In this document: positions 37,111 through 46,224 of the stretch, piece after piece | How positions within the stretch are numbered: the stretch's first letter is position 1 | How the letters are laid out: every line of letters begins with the position of its first letter | NCBI RefSeq assembly: GCF_003730115.1 | Contig: NZ_RJVP01000008.1 | Location: forward strand, 50,871 to 114,870 | Direction: 5' to 3' | DNA length: 64,000 nucleotides | Origin: Pseudomethylobacillus aquaticus | GTDB taxonomy: Bacteria > Pseudomonadota > Gammaproteobacteria > Burkholderiales > Methylophilaceae | Program-made: the position numbers and the translations under genes | Notes under the pieces: generated by a model | Databases searched by the model: none | What the model saw: only the letters and a program-made list of their open reading frames with translations | What the model was told of the DNA's origin: nothing

Positions 37111-37848
37111 ATGTGGGATAGGCCTGAAATCCTCAATCCCCTCGCCAACGTGCTGTATGCCCTGGCGGCGCTGATGCTGTGCTACAGCGCAGCGCAATGG
37201 GTGTTGCGGCTGCCGGTGTTCCCGCTGCGACTGGTCGAGGTCGATGGCGAGTTGCAGCATGTGACGCGTGAGCAGGTGGCGCTGATCGCCCAGCGGCATC
37301 TGCGCGGCAATTTCTTCACCATGGATCTGCGCGGCGCGCGAGATGCCTTCCGCAAGCTGCCCTGGGCGCGTGATGTGAGCGTGCGCAGGCGCTGGCCGGA
37401 CAAGCTGGAAGTGCGTGTCGAGGAGCATCGCGAACTGGGGCGCTGGGGCAACCTGGCGCTGGTGAATACGCATGGCGAGTTGTTCAACGCCGCCTCGGGC
37501 AAGGACCTGCCGGTGTTCTACGGTGCCAGCAGTGCCGTGCCGCAGTTGGCCACGCGCTATCAGCAATATCAGGCCGTGCTGGATAAAGCGGCCATGAAGA
37601 TCGCCAGTGTGACGCTGACGCCGCGTCAGGCCTGGCAAGTGATCACGGAAGACGGTTTGCAGATCGAACTGGGGCGCGACGAGACGGTGCAGCGTTTGCA
37701 ACGCTTTACCCAGGTGTATCAGAGCACCTTGCCCGGCGTACGTTTGAAGTATGCCGATCTCCGTTACAGCAATGGATTCGCCGTGCGCAAGCCGGCCAGC
37801 GATGCACGCAAGTCCGTGCCGTCGAAACAGCAGTCGAACGCGGTGTAA
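37111..37848 (+). CDS. ftsQ: Cell division protein FtsQ
   Basis: FtsQ is a bitopic divisome scaffold. The start at ATG 37111 (MWDRPEILNPLANVLYAL) fits betaproteobacterial FtsQ proteins and has GGAG 8 bases before it; the ATG at 37096 is the alternative. It has one membrane helix (about 12-34), a POTRA domain beginning PLRLVEVDGELQHVTREQ, and an FtsQ-type beta domain with LPWARDVSVRRRWPDKLEVRVE in two adjoining blocks. 245 residues. Confidence 0.93.
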   Translation: MWDRPEILNPLANVLYALAALMLCYSAAQWVLRLPVFPLRLVEVDGELQHVTREQVALIAQRHLRGNFFTMDLRGARDAFRKLPWARDVSVRRRWPDKLEVRVEEHRELGRWGNLALVNTHGELFNAASGKDLPVFYGASSAVPQLATRYQQYQAVLDKAAMKIASVTLTPRQAWQVITEDGLQIELGRDETVQRLQRFTQVYQSTLPGVRLKYADLRYSNGFAVRKPASDARKSVPSKQQSNAV

Positions 37849-37875
37849 GGCCGTGGTTCGCATCTTGGAGAATGT

Positions 37876-39114
37876 ATGAGCAGGACCAGAGAAGACAGTA
37901 ATTTGATCGTGGGGCTGGACATCGGCACATCGAAGATCGTGGCCGTGGTCGCCGAGCTGCAGCTGGATGGCTCGCTCAAGGTGATCGGTCTGGGCCAGCA
38001 CGTGTCGCGCGGCCTGAAAAAAGGCGTGGTGGTCAATATCGACTCCACCATGCAGTCCATCCAGCGTGCGCTGGAAGAAGCCGAATTGATGGCGGATTGC
38101 AAGATCAGCACCGTGTTCACGGGCATCGCAGGCAGCCACGTGAAGAGCCTCAATTCGCACGGCATGGTGCGCATCAAGGATGCCGAAGTGACCCAGGCCG
38201 ATGTGGACCGCGTGATCGACACCGCACGCGCCATCGCGCTGCCGTCCGACCAGCAGATCCTGCACATCCTCACCCAGGAATTCATCATCGACGGTCAGGA
38301 AGACGTGCGCGAGCCGATCAGCATGAGCGGCATGAAGCTGGAAGTGAAGGTGCATATCGTCACCGGCGCGGTCTCGGCGGCACAGAACATCGTCAAGTGC
38401 ATCAAGCGTTGCGGCATCGAGGTCAGCGACCTGATCCTGCAGCCGCTGGCGTCCAGTGCGGCGGTGCTGACCGAAGATGAAAAAGAGCTGGGCGTTTGCC
38501 TGGTGGACATAGGCGGCGGCACCACGGATATCGCCGTGTTCAAGCAGGGGGCCATCCGGCATACCGCGGTGGTGCCCATCGCCGGTGACCAGATCACCAA
38601 CGACGTGGCCGTGGCGTTCCGCACGCCTACCCCGGCGGCGGAAGACATCAAGATCAAGCACGGCTGTGCCTTGCGCCAGCTGGCGGCACAGCGCGAAGTG
38701 GTGGAAGTGCCAGGTGTGGATGGCCGTGAGCCGCGCCAGCTGTCATTGCAGACGCTGGCCGAGGTGATCGAGCCGCGTGTGGTCGAGCTCTATGAATTCG
38801 TACTCAACGAGCTGCGCCGCAGCGGCATGGAAGACATGATCGCCTCCGGCATCGTCATCACCGGCGGTTCTTCGATGATGCGCGGCATGGTGGAGCTGGG
38901 CGAAGAGATCTTCCACATGCCGGTGCGTCTGGGCATGCCGCGTTATGTGGGCGGCCTGTCCGAAGTGGTCAGCAACCCGCGCTACGCCACCGGTGTCGGC
39001 CTGGTGCTGATGGGCAAGCAGCAGGTGGAGCGGCATATCCAGGGGCACCTGCAATCGAATTCACTGGCACGCGTGCTGGAACGGATGAAGAGCTGGTTCC
39101 AGGGCAATTTTTAG
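37876..39114 (+). CDS. ftsA: Cell division protein FtsA
   Basis: FtsA is the actin-like protein that tethers FtsZ to the membrane. The 412-residue protein has VGLDIGTSKIVAVVAEL, the 1C domain around FTGIAGSHVKSLNS, VDIGGGTTDIAVF, and ITGGSSMMRGM. The C-terminal amphipathic helix (LARVLERMKSWFQGNF) is the membrane anchor. 27 bases after ftsQ. Confidence 0.97.
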   Translation: MSRTREDSNLIVGLDIGTSKIVAVVAELQLDGSLKVIGLGQHVSRGLKKGVVVNIDSTMQSIQRALEEAELMADCKISTVFTGIAGSHVKSLNSHGMVRIKDAEVTQADVDRVIDTARAIALPSDQQILHILTQEFIIDGQEDVREPISMSGMKLEVKVHIVTGAVSAAQNIVKCIKRCGIEVSDLILQPLASSAAVLTEDEKELGVCLVDIGGGTTDIAVFKQGAIRHTAVVPIAGDQITNDVAVAFRTPTPAAEDIKIKHGCALRQLAAQREVVEVPGVDGREPRQLSLQTLAEVIEPRVVELYEFVLNELRRSGMEDMIASGIVITGGSSMMRGMVELGEEIFHMPVRLGMPRYVGGLSEVVSNPRYATGVGLVLMGKQQVERHIQGHLQSNSLARVLERMKSWFQGNF

Positions 39115-39251
39115 CAGCAGATATTTAGTCGTCATCGCGCAGTAATTGTTAGTTGAGCAGTACAGGCAAGGCAAACGCAGTAGGCAGTCAATCGGGCAGA
39201 GGGATGCTGTTAAAGCATCTGGATTAATGGCAGAAAACAAGGAGGCATCAC

Positions 39252-40418
39252 ATGTTTGAAATTATGGAAAACAACACACAGGAAGCTGTGATCAAGGTGA
39301 TCGGTGTCGGCGGTTGCGGTGGTAATGCCGTCGCCCACATGATCGAGAAGTCAGTCGGCGGCGTTGAGTTCATTTGCGCCAACACCGACATGCAGGCACT
39401 GAAGAAGAGTCAGGCCAAGCACATTCTGCAGATCGGCACCGACATCACCAAGGGGCTGGGCGCAGGGGCCCGTCCTGACATCGGCCGTCAGGCTGCCATG
39501 GAAGACCGTGACCGCATCGCCGAGATCATCGACGGCGCCGACATGCTGTTCATCGCGGCAGGCATGGGCGGCGGTACCGGTACCGGTGCTGCGCCCATCA
39601 TCGCGGAAGTGGCCAAGGAAATGGGCATCCTGACCGTGGCGGTGGTGACCAAGCCATTCGCGTTCGAAGGCAAGCGCACCAAAGTGGCACAAGAAGGCCT
39701 GGAAGAACTTTCCAAGCATGTGGACTCTCTGATCGTTATCCCTAACGAAAAGCTGATGCAGGTACTGGGCGATGATGTGCCCTTCCTGGAAGCGTTCCGC
39801 GCGGCCAACGATGTGCTGCACAACGCGGTGTCCGGCATTGCCGAGATCATCAATTGCCCTGGTCTGGTCAACGTCGACTTTGCCGACGTACGCACCGTGA
39901 TGTCGGAGATGGGCATGGCCATGATGGGTTCTGCCATCGCCAATGGTTCCGAGCGTGCACGTATCGCGGCTGAACAGGCTGTTGCCAGCCCATTGCTGGA
40001 AGACGTGAACCTCGCCAATGCGCGTGGCGTACTGGTCAACATCACCGCCAGCAGCTCGTTCAAGATGCGTGAGTTCCATGAAGTGATGAACACCATCAAG
40101 GCATTCACGGCAGAAGATGCCACCGTCATCGTGGGTAACGTCATCGACGAATCCATGGGCGATGGTCTGCGTGTGACCATGGTGGCCACCGGCCTGAACG
40201 GTGCGGTTGCGCGTCGTAGCCAGAAGCCTGAGCTGCGCGTGATGACCCAGGTGCGTGACGGTACTACCAACCAGCCTGTGTATTCGGGTGCGGCTGCGAC
40301 CGACGACGAAGTGCCGCTGGTGTTCAGCTCCGGGCGCCGTGCTACGGTGGAAGCGATGAAGATGTCCGGTGTGGAAGAGTTCGACATCCCGGCTTTCCTG
40401 CGTCGCCAGGCGGACTAG
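39252..40418 (+). CDS. ftsZ: Cell division protein FtsZ
   Basis: FtsZ is the tubulin-like GTPase that forms the division ring. The 388-residue protein has VIGVGGCGGNAVAHMI, the tubulin signature GGGTGTGAAPIIAEV, and the C-terminal tail FDIPAFLRRQAD that FtsA and SlmA bind. AAGGAGG precedes the ATG at 39252. The 137-base ftsA-ftsZ gap could hold an extra promoter, but none was resolved. Confidence 0.98.
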   Translation: MFEIMENNTQEAVIKVIGVGGCGGNAVAHMIEKSVGGVEFICANTDMQALKKSQAKHILQIGTDITKGLGAGARPDIGRQAAMEDRDRIAEIIDGADMLFIAAGMGGGTGTGAAPIIAEVAKEMGILTVAVVTKPFAFEGKRTKVAQEGLEELSKHVDSLIVIPNEKLMQVLGDDVPFLEAFRAANDVLHNAVSGIAEIINCPGLVNVDFADVRTVMSEMGMAMMGSAIANGSERARIAAEQAVASPLLEDVNLANARGVLVNITASSSFKMREFHEVMNTIKAFTAEDATVIVGNVIDESMGDGLRVTMVATGLNGAVARRSQKPELRVMTQVRDGTTNQPVYSGAAATDDEVPLVFSSGRRATVEAMKMSGVEEFDIPAFLRRQAD

Positions 40419-40462
40419 GCCGCGACCCACTGCGGCATGGTCACCAAGTAACTATGCTATGA

Positions 40463-40506
40463 TTTTTGATAGGGATTTTTGACAGGGTGCTGTGTTTTTG
40501 ACAGGG
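40463..40506. repeat. Three TTTTTGAYAGGG units upstream of lpxC
   Basis: TTTTTGATAGGG at 40463-40474, TTTTTGACAGGG at 40476-40487 and the same at 40495-40506. Two contain the consensus -35 hexamer TTGACA; no matching -10 at 17 bp is obvious. It may be a regulator array or slippage product. Confidence 0.65.
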
Positions 40507-40722
40507 TCATGCAGAAATCGGGTCTTGGACCGGGGTCGTAAACACAAGCCCAGACAGCGCCGCCTCAATCAGCGCTGTTGAACGGGGAGTGCTGGTAAGC
40601 GTGCGATGAATGTCAGTGATGGTTAGCAATGATGTTTGGCGCACGTAGAAACAGCAGGCCTGTCCAAGGATCATGGCCAGTTAAGTAAGGCCCGACAGTT
40701 AACGCCGCAAGGTAAAAGATAG

Positions 40723-40746
40723 TGGCCACGGCCAGTGCCGTGGCCA
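40723..40746 (+). promoter_or_regulatory. Leader hairpin before lpxC
   Basis: TGGCCACGGC, loop CAGT, GCCGTGGCCA is a perfect 10-bp GC-rich stem 20 bases upstream of the lpxC GTG and just before its GAGGA. In the mRNA it would sit next to the ribosome-binding site. It could modulate lpxC translation or stabilise the 5' end. No T tract follows, so it is not an intrinsic terminator. Confidence 0.6.
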
Positions 40747-40766
40747 TGCATCAGATGAGGAAGCAT

Positions 40767-41696
40767 GTGCTCAAACAGAGAACATTGAAACAGGCGATCA
40801 GCACCACCGGTGTGGGTCTGCACAGTGGCGACAAGGTAACCTTGACCTTGCGTCCAGCGGCGGCCGACACTGGCATTGTGTTCCGGCGAGTCGATCTGCC
40901 CGACATGCCGGCATTCAGGGTGGCGCCTCATCTGGTCAACGACACACGGCTATGTTCCGCGCTGGAAGCCAACGGTGCGCGCGTGGCCACGGTCGAGCAT
41001 TTGATGTCCGCATTGGCCGGTCTGGGCGTGGATAACGCCCAGATCGACCTGGATGCGTCCGAAGTGCCCATCGTGGACGGCAGTGCCGGTCCATTCGTAT
41101 TCCTGCTGCAGTCAGCCGGCATCATCGAGCAGCCTGCAGCCAAACGTTTCGTCCGCATCAAGAAGAGCATCGAAGTGCATGACGGCGACAAGTGGGTGCG
41201 TTTCGACCCCCACTTCGGCTTCAAGCTCGACTTCGTCATCGATTTCAACCATCCGGTGTTCGAGCACAGCGGCAAGCATGTCACCATCGACTTTGCCGAT
41301 GACAACTACATCAAAGAGATCAGCCGTGCGCGCACCTTTGGTTTCATGCACGAGGTGGAATACCTGCGCTCCAATGGGCTGGCCCGTGGCGGCAGTCTGG
41401 ATAACGCCATCGTGCTGGATGAATACCGGGTGCTGAATGGTGACGGTCTGCGCTACAGCGATGAGTTCGCCAAGCACAAGATGCTGGATGCCATCGGCGA
41501 TCTGTATGTGTTGGGCCACCCGCTGATCGGTGCCTACAGTGCCTATAAATCCGGGCATGCCATGAACAATCAGTTGTTGCGTGACCTGCTGGCCGACCCG
41601 ACGGCCTGGGAATACATCAGCTTTGACGATGCGGCTCAAGCTCCAGCCGCGTTCCGTAACCCTATCCTGTCTGCACCGGCGTTGAACTACGCCTGA
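40767..41696 (+). CDS. lpxC: UDP-3-O-acyl-N-acetylglucosamine deacetylase LpxC
   Basis: LpxC catalyses the committed step of lipid A synthesis. The start is taken as GTG 40767 ([19 protein letters not shown]), matching the conserved N-terminus; longer frames add the leader hairpin. 309 residues. Zinc and catalytic motifs are [14 protein letters not shown] and [21 protein letters not shown] and [10 protein letters not shown] are also typical. It closes the dcw cluster. Confidence 0.95.
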   Translation: MLKQRTLKQAISTTGVGLHSGDKVTLTLRPAAADTGIVFRRVDLPDMPAFRVAPHLVNDTRLCSALEANGARVATVEHLMSALAGLGVDNAQIDLDASEVPIVDGSAGPFVFLLQSAGIIEQPAAKRFVRIKKSIEVHDGDKWVRFDPHFGFKLDFVIDFNHPVFEHSGKHVTIDFADDNYIKEISRARTFGFMHEVEYLRSNGLARGGSLDNAIVLDEYRVLNGDGLRYSDEFAKHKMLDAIGDLYVLGHPLIGAYSAYKSGHAMNNQLLRDLLADPTAWEYISFDDAAQAPAAFRNPILSAPALNYA

Positions 41697-41715
41697 CCAT
41701 CAGGGGATACAGAGC

Positions 41716-41898
41716 ATGTTGGTATTCCGTCTTGTTCTGGTCATCGCGCTGGTCGCCGTCACGGTGAGTATCGGTGTCTATCTGCTCAGTGGTGATCGCC
41801 GCTACCTGCGCTTTTCCTGGCAGCTGGTCAAATTCAGTGCCGTGCTGCTGCTGATCGGTGGTGTGCTGTTCGCTTTAGGGCGCATCATTCTGTATTAG
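41716..41898 (+). CDS. Small two-helix membrane protein
   Basis: A 60-residue protein with two hydrophobic helices (about 3-24 and 38-57) joined by a basic loop, LSGDRRYLRFSWQ. GGGGAT-like sequence (AGGGGATAC) precedes the ATG 20 bases after the lpxC stop. I do not recognise a named family. The length, starts and membrane pattern make it a likely real gene; function is unknown. Confidence 0.7.
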   Translation: MLVFRLVLVIALVAVTVSIGVYLLSGDRRYLRFSWQLVKFSAVLLLIGGVLFALGRIILY

Positions 41899-42019
41899 TC
41901 ATTCTTTATTGGTCGTGCTGCATCAGTAAAGCGCAGACCAACGTTTTGAAACAATAGCCGTCTGTCATCTCGGTCAGGGCGGGTGGTCATTTAAGTGCAG
42001 CTTAGTGTGAGGCAGGACA

Positions 42020-43996
42020 ATGAAGTTGGCATGGGTGTGGATAGGGTTGCTGCTGATCAGCGCAGGTACTGCGGCCAGCCAGGAGGCCAGGGCCGACGAT
42101 GCCCTGTTCGAACAAGCCAGAGCAGCCTATAAAAAGCAGGATGCCCGCCTGCTGGCCGAGCAGTTGCGTGTACTGCAGGCGGAGAACCACCTGCTGGCTC
42201 CCTATGCGGATTACTGGCTCACGCTGCTGCAACTGCAGAACCTTGATAACAGCCGGGTACATGCTTTTCTCGACCAGTATGCGGACTTCCCATTCGCTGA
42301 CCGCCTGCGCGGCGAATGGTTGAAATCCATAGGCAAATACGAAGACTGGCCGACTTATTTCAACGAGCTGCCCAGATTCCAGCGCGAGGATCAGGCCATA
42401 CAGTGTTACACCTTGCTGGGTGCAGCCGAGACCGGGCGCGCCGGTTGGCAGCAGGCGCTGCAGCAGGCACGCAGCCTGTGGTTTAGCGCCAAGGACCAAC
42501 CCGCGATCTGCAATCAGGTATACACGCGCATGCAGCAGGAAGGCGTGCTGAGTAGTGACGATCTGTGGCAACGCGTGCGTCTGGCGCTGCAGGAAAACAA
42601 TATCGCGCTGGCCAGCCATGTGCTGAAGCGGCTGGATCAGGCCGGTGCGCCTAACCTTAAGCGTCTCAATCTGGCCAGCCAGAACCCTTCGCGCCTGCTG
42701 GACGACAAATCCCTGAACCTGAAAAACCGTTTCGACCGTGAGCTGGCCTTGTTCGCACTGGACCGTCTGGCGCGCGTCGATACGGTGCAGGCCATGTCCC
42801 GCCTCAACCGGCTGACAGCCCTGGACTCAGCGGACACCCGCCATGCCTATGCGCGCCTTGCCATGTACGGCGCGCGCAAACACGACCCCCTGGCGCTGAG
42901 CTGGTATCAGCAGGCTGGCCAGACGCCGCTGGATGCCGAACAGCAGGCCTGGAAAGCCAGGGCCGCCATGCGCGTACAGGACTGGCTGCTGCTGGAGCGC
43001 ACCATAGACAGCATGGACAATGCACAGCAGAACGAACTGGGCTGGCGCTACTGGCGCGCGCGCGCGCTCAAAGAGCAGCAGAAGATCGCCCCAGCCAACG
43101 CCATCTTTGTCGAGTTGTCACATGAGCATAACTATTACGGCTTGCTGGCCAGGGAGGAGCTGGGCGAAACCATGAGTGCCCCGGCAGCCACCTATAAAGC
43201 GCCGGAACAAGAGGTGCGTCAGGTGCTGCAGTTGCCGGGCATACAGCGCGCCATGGCCTTGCAGCGTCTGGATATGCGCACCGAGGCGCGTCAGGAGTGG
43301 AACTGGGCGATACGCGATTTCAGCGACCAGCAACTGATCGCGGCGGCCGAAGTGGCTGCGCGTCAGGGCTGGCTGGACATGGCCATCAATACCGCAGAAA
43401 AGACCCGCCTCACGCATGATTTCGCACTGCGTTACCCCACGCCTTATCGCGAGACGCTGCAAAGCTACGCACGCGAGAACGGTCTGGAAGTGGCCTGGAT
43501 CTACGGCCTCATCCGTCAGGAGAGCCGCTTCGTGCAAGTGGCAAAATCCAGCGCCGGTGCCTCCGGCCTGATGCAGGTGATGCCGGCGACAGCCAAATGG
43601 ATCGCCAAACGGCTTGGCTTCGACAGTTTTCAGCCTGCCATGATCAACGAGCTGGAAACTAATCTGCGCTTCGGTACCCATTATCTGCGTTACACCATGG
43701 ACCGCATGGACGGGTATGCGGTGATGGCGACGGCGGCTTACAATGCCGGGCCGGGACGGCCCAAACGCTGGCTGGCTGAACAGCCGCTGGATGGCACTAT
43801 CTATGCCGAGAACATCCCGTTCACGGAAACACGTGACTATGTCAAAAAAGTCATGGCAAACTCGGTGTTTTACGCACAGCGTCTGGGTGCGGCCACCCCT
43901 ACATTGAAACAGCGCATGGGGGTCATTCCGGGCTGGAATCAGGCGCTGGCACCTGGTGGCGACGCGCCCGCCGTGGAAAGCGTACCAGCAGAATAA
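42020..43996 (+). CDS. slt: Soluble lytic murein transglycosylase
   Basis: Slt cleaves peptidoglycan glycan strands to 1,6-anhydro ends. The 658-residue protein has a signal peptide (to about ASQEARA), a long alpha-helical superhelix, a linker domain and a C-terminal SLT domain with the catalytic Glu in RQESRF, then SSAGASGLMQVMPATAKWIA and ATAAYNAGPGRPKRW. It begins the slt / NDUFA9-like / cca group. Confidence 0.94.
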   Translation: MKLAWVWIGLLLISAGTAASQEARADDALFEQARAAYKKQDARLLAEQLRVLQAENHLLAPYADYWLTLLQLQNLDNSRVHAFLDQYADFPFADRLRGEWLKSIGKYEDWPTYFNELPRFQREDQAIQCYTLLGAAETGRAGWQQALQQARSLWFSAKDQPAICNQVYTRMQQEGVLSSDDLWQRVRLALQENNIALASHVLKRLDQAGAPNLKRLNLASQNPSRLLDDKSLNLKNRFDRELALFALDRLARVDTVQAMSRLNRLTALDSADTRHAYARLAMYGARKHDPLALSWYQQAGQTPLDAEQQAWKARAAMRVQDWLLLERTIDSMDNAQQNELGWRYWRARALKEQQKIAPANAIFVELSHEHNYYGLLAREELGETMSAPAATYKAPEQEVRQVLQLPGIQRAMALQRLDMRTEARQEWNWAIRDFSDQQLIAAAEVAARQGWLDMAINTAEKTRLTHDFALRYPTPYRETLQSYARENGLEVAWIYGLIRQESRFVQVAKSSAGASGLMQVMPATAKWIAKRLGFDSFQPAMINELETNLRFGTHYLRYTMDRMDGYAVMATAAYNAGPGRPKRWLAEQPLDGTIYAENIPFTETRDYVKKVMANSVFYAQRLGAATPTLKQRMGVIPGWNQALAPGGDAPAVESVPAE

Positions 43997-44052
43997 TCAG
44001 CGCCTTGCGGCGCACAACCATAGCAAAAACTTAGCAAAGGGTCGTTGGGATC

Positions 44053-44991
44053 ATGAAGCACGTGGTGGTATTGGGAGGTTCGGGGTTTGTCGGCAGCGCC
44101 ATCGTACACAGGCTGAGTGCTGCCGGGCATGCGGTGCGTGTACTGAGTCGCAGACGCGAGCGTGCCAAGCACCTGATCCTGTTACCGAATGTACAGGTGT
44201 TCGAGGGCGACATCCGTGATGATGTGGTGCTGGGCGCTATCCTGCGTGGCGCCGATGCCGTCATCAATCTGATCGGCGTCCTGCACGATCAGGCAGACGG
44301 CGGTTTCGATGCCCTGCATGCCGAATTGCCAAGCCGTCTGGTCGCCCTGTGCCGCTCGCGGCAGGTGCCGCGTCTGTTGCATATGAGTGCGCTGCAGGTC
44401 AGTGCAGACGCGCCCAGTGCCTATCTGCGTTCCAAAGCGGCTGGCGAGGCGCAGGTGCTGGCTGCCCAGGATCTGCAGGTCACCGTCTTCCGCCCCTCGG
44501 TGATCTTCGGGCGCGGCGACAGCTTTTTAAGCCTGTTCGCCAACCTGGTCCGCTTGTTGCCTGCCGTGGTGCTGGCCAAGCCGGATGCACGCTTTCAGCC
44601 GGTATGGGTGGAAGATGTGGCGCAGGCTTTCCTGCTCAGTCTGGACGATGTGGCTACCCATGGCCAGATCTACGAACTGGGCGGGCCACGCGTGTATACG
44701 CTGCGCCAGTTGATCGAGTTCGTGATGTTCGTGCTGGACAAGCGCCGCGTCATCCTGGGCCTCAACGACAAGCTGTCCTACCTGCAAGCCTGGGCGATGG
44801 AAAAGCTGCCGGTCAAACTGATGACGCGTGACAACCTGGCTTCCATGCAGGTGGACAGCGTCTGCAGCGGGCCTTTCCCTGCCGTGTTCGACTTCCAGCC
44901 GACTGCGCTGGAAGTGGTCGCGCCCGGCTACCTGTCGGATCAGAACCTGCAGACCAGCTACCAGCAGTTCCGCAGCAAAGCGGGGCGATGA
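44053..44991 (+). CDS. NDUFA9-like NAD(P)-binding short-chain dehydrogenase/epimerase-fold protein
   Basis: A 312-residue Rossmann-fold protein of the atypical extended SDR group related to the complex I NDUFA9 subunit. The nucleotide loop is VVLGGSGFVGSAIVHRL, followed by VINLIGVLHD and VTVFRPSVIFGRGDSF. The catalytic YxxxK is present as YLRSKAAGE. Its precise substrate is unknown; bacterial members are linked to quinone or envelope functions by annotation only. It overlaps cca by 4 bases. Confidence 0.85.
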   Translation: MKHVVVLGGSGFVGSAIVHRLSAAGHAVRVLSRRRERAKHLILLPNVQVFEGDIRDDVVLGAILRGADAVINLIGVLHDQADGGFDALHAELPSRLVALCRSRQVPRLLHMSALQVSADAPSAYLRSKAAGEAQVLAAQDLQVTVFRPSVIFGRGDSFLSLFANLVRLLPAVVLAKPDARFQPVWVEDVAQAFLLSLDDVATHGQIYELGGPRVYTLRQLIEFVMFVLDKRRVILGLNDKLSYLQAWAMEKLPVKLMTRDNLASMQVDSVCSGPFPAVFDFQPTALEVVAPGYLSDQNLQTSYQQFRSKAGR

Positions 44992-46202
44992 AGAGCTACC
45001 GCGTCGGTGGCGCTGTCCGCGACGCCCTGCTTGGCCTGCCGGTCAAGGATGTCGACTACGTGGTGGTGGGTGCCACGCCTGAACAGATGGTGGCATTGGG
45101 TTACCGGCCGGTAGGCAAGGATTTCCCGGTATTCCTGCACCCGCACACCCATCAGGAATATGCCCTGGCGCGCACCGAGCGCAAGACCGCCAAGGGCTAC
45201 AAAGGCTTTCAGGTGCATGCCGCACCCGAGGTCACGCTGGAGCAGGACCTGGCCCGCCGTGACCTGACGGTGAATGCCATCGCCGAGGATGAACATGGCC
45301 AGCTCATCGACCCGTTCAACGGCCAGCGTGACCTGCAGGCGCGCGTGCTGCGCCACGTCAGCCCGGCCTTCAGTGAAGACCCGGTACGCATCCTGCGCGC
45401 GGCGCGTTTTGCGGCGCGTTTCCATGATTTCACCGTGGCCGACGAGACCATGCAGCTGATGCATGACATGGTGCAGGCGGGTGAAGTGGATGCGCTGGTG
45501 CCGGAGCGGGTGTGGCAGGAGCTCGCCAAAGGCCTGATGGAAGCCAAACCTTCACGCATGTTCGAGGCGCTGCGGGCCTGCGGTGCCTTGCAGCGCATCC
45601 TGCCTGAGTTGGACCGCCTATGGGGTGTGCCGCAGCCCGAAAAATACCACCCCGAGGTGGATACCGGCGTGCACGTGATGCTGGTGGTCGACTATGCCGC
45701 CAGCCAGCAGCACAACCTGCCTGTGCGTTTCGCTGCACTGACCCATGATCTGGGTAAAGGCACCACACCAGCCGATATGCTGCCACGCCATATCGGCCAT
45801 GAAGAGCGCAGTGCCGAGTTGCTCAAAACCGTATGTGAGCGCTTGCGTGTTCCCAATGACTGCCGTGATCTCGCCTACATCGTGGCGCGTTTCCATGGCA
45901 AGGTACACCGTGCCGAAGAGATGCGCGCCGATACCCTGATGCGCTTGTTGCAGGACACCGATGCGCTGCGTCAGCCCGAGCGCTTCAAGGCCATGCTGCT
46001 AGCCTGTGTATGTGATGCACGTGGCCGTACCGGCTTTGAACAGGCGGCTTACCCGCAGGCCGACAGACTGTTGACGGTGCTACAGGCCGCGCAGGCTGTG
46101 GATGCAGGGCAGATCGCGCGTCAACTGGATGACGTGGCGCAGATCAAGGATGCCGTGTTTGCTGCACGGGTAGCAGCGATTAAGCGAGCGCTTACTGACT
46201 AG
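44988..46202 (+). CDS. cca: Multifunctional CCA-adding tRNA nucleotidyltransferase
   Basis: Cca adds or repairs the 3' CCA end of tRNAs. The 404-residue protein has the class II nucleotidyltransferase head YRVGGAVRDALLGLPVKDVDY, RRDLTVNAIAED, and FSEDPVRILRAARFAARF. A C-terminal HD domain (LTHDLGKGTTP) gives the phosphatase/phosphodiesterase activity of the proteobacterial long form. ATGA overlap with the upstream gene. Confidence 0.97.
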   Translation: MKSYRVGGAVRDALLGLPVKDVDYVVVGATPEQMVALGYRPVGKDFPVFLHPHTHQEYALARTERKTAKGYKGFQVHAAPEVTLEQDLARRDLTVNAIAEDEHGQLIDPFNGQRDLQARVLRHVSPAFSEDPVRILRAARFAARFHDFTVADETMQLMHDMVQAGEVDALVPERVWQELAKGLMEAKPSRMFEALRACGALQRILPELDRLWGVPQPEKYHPEVDTGVHVMLVVDYAASQQHNLPVRFAALTHDLGKGTTPADMLPRHIGHEERSAELLKTVCERLRVPNDCRDLAYIVARFHGKVHRAEEMRADTLMRLLQDTDALRQPERFKAMLLACVCDARGRTGFEQAAYPQADRLLTVLQAAQAVDAGQIARQLDDVAQIKDAVFAARVAAIKRALTD

Positions 46203-46224
46203 CCCACGCTTGCACGCTGAGGTT

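Larger units (their letters stand above)
40419..40766. other. 348-bp spacer between ftsZ and lpxC
   Basis: No gene is supported here; a GTG-started extension of lpxC to 40722 only translates the hairpin. It contains three TTTTTGAYAGGG units (40463, 40476, 40495) and a strong hairpin at 40723-40746 just before the lpxC start. TTGACA within the repeats resembles -35 elements, so an lpxC promoter may lie here. Confidence 0.7.

Noticed and set aside
35695..38661. A 988-codon open frame on the minus strand opposite murB, ddl, ftsQ and ftsA
   Set aside because: It runs antisense through four certain genes, has no recognisable domain and is His/Gln/Arg-rich, the usual pattern of a shadow frame in GC-rich DNA.
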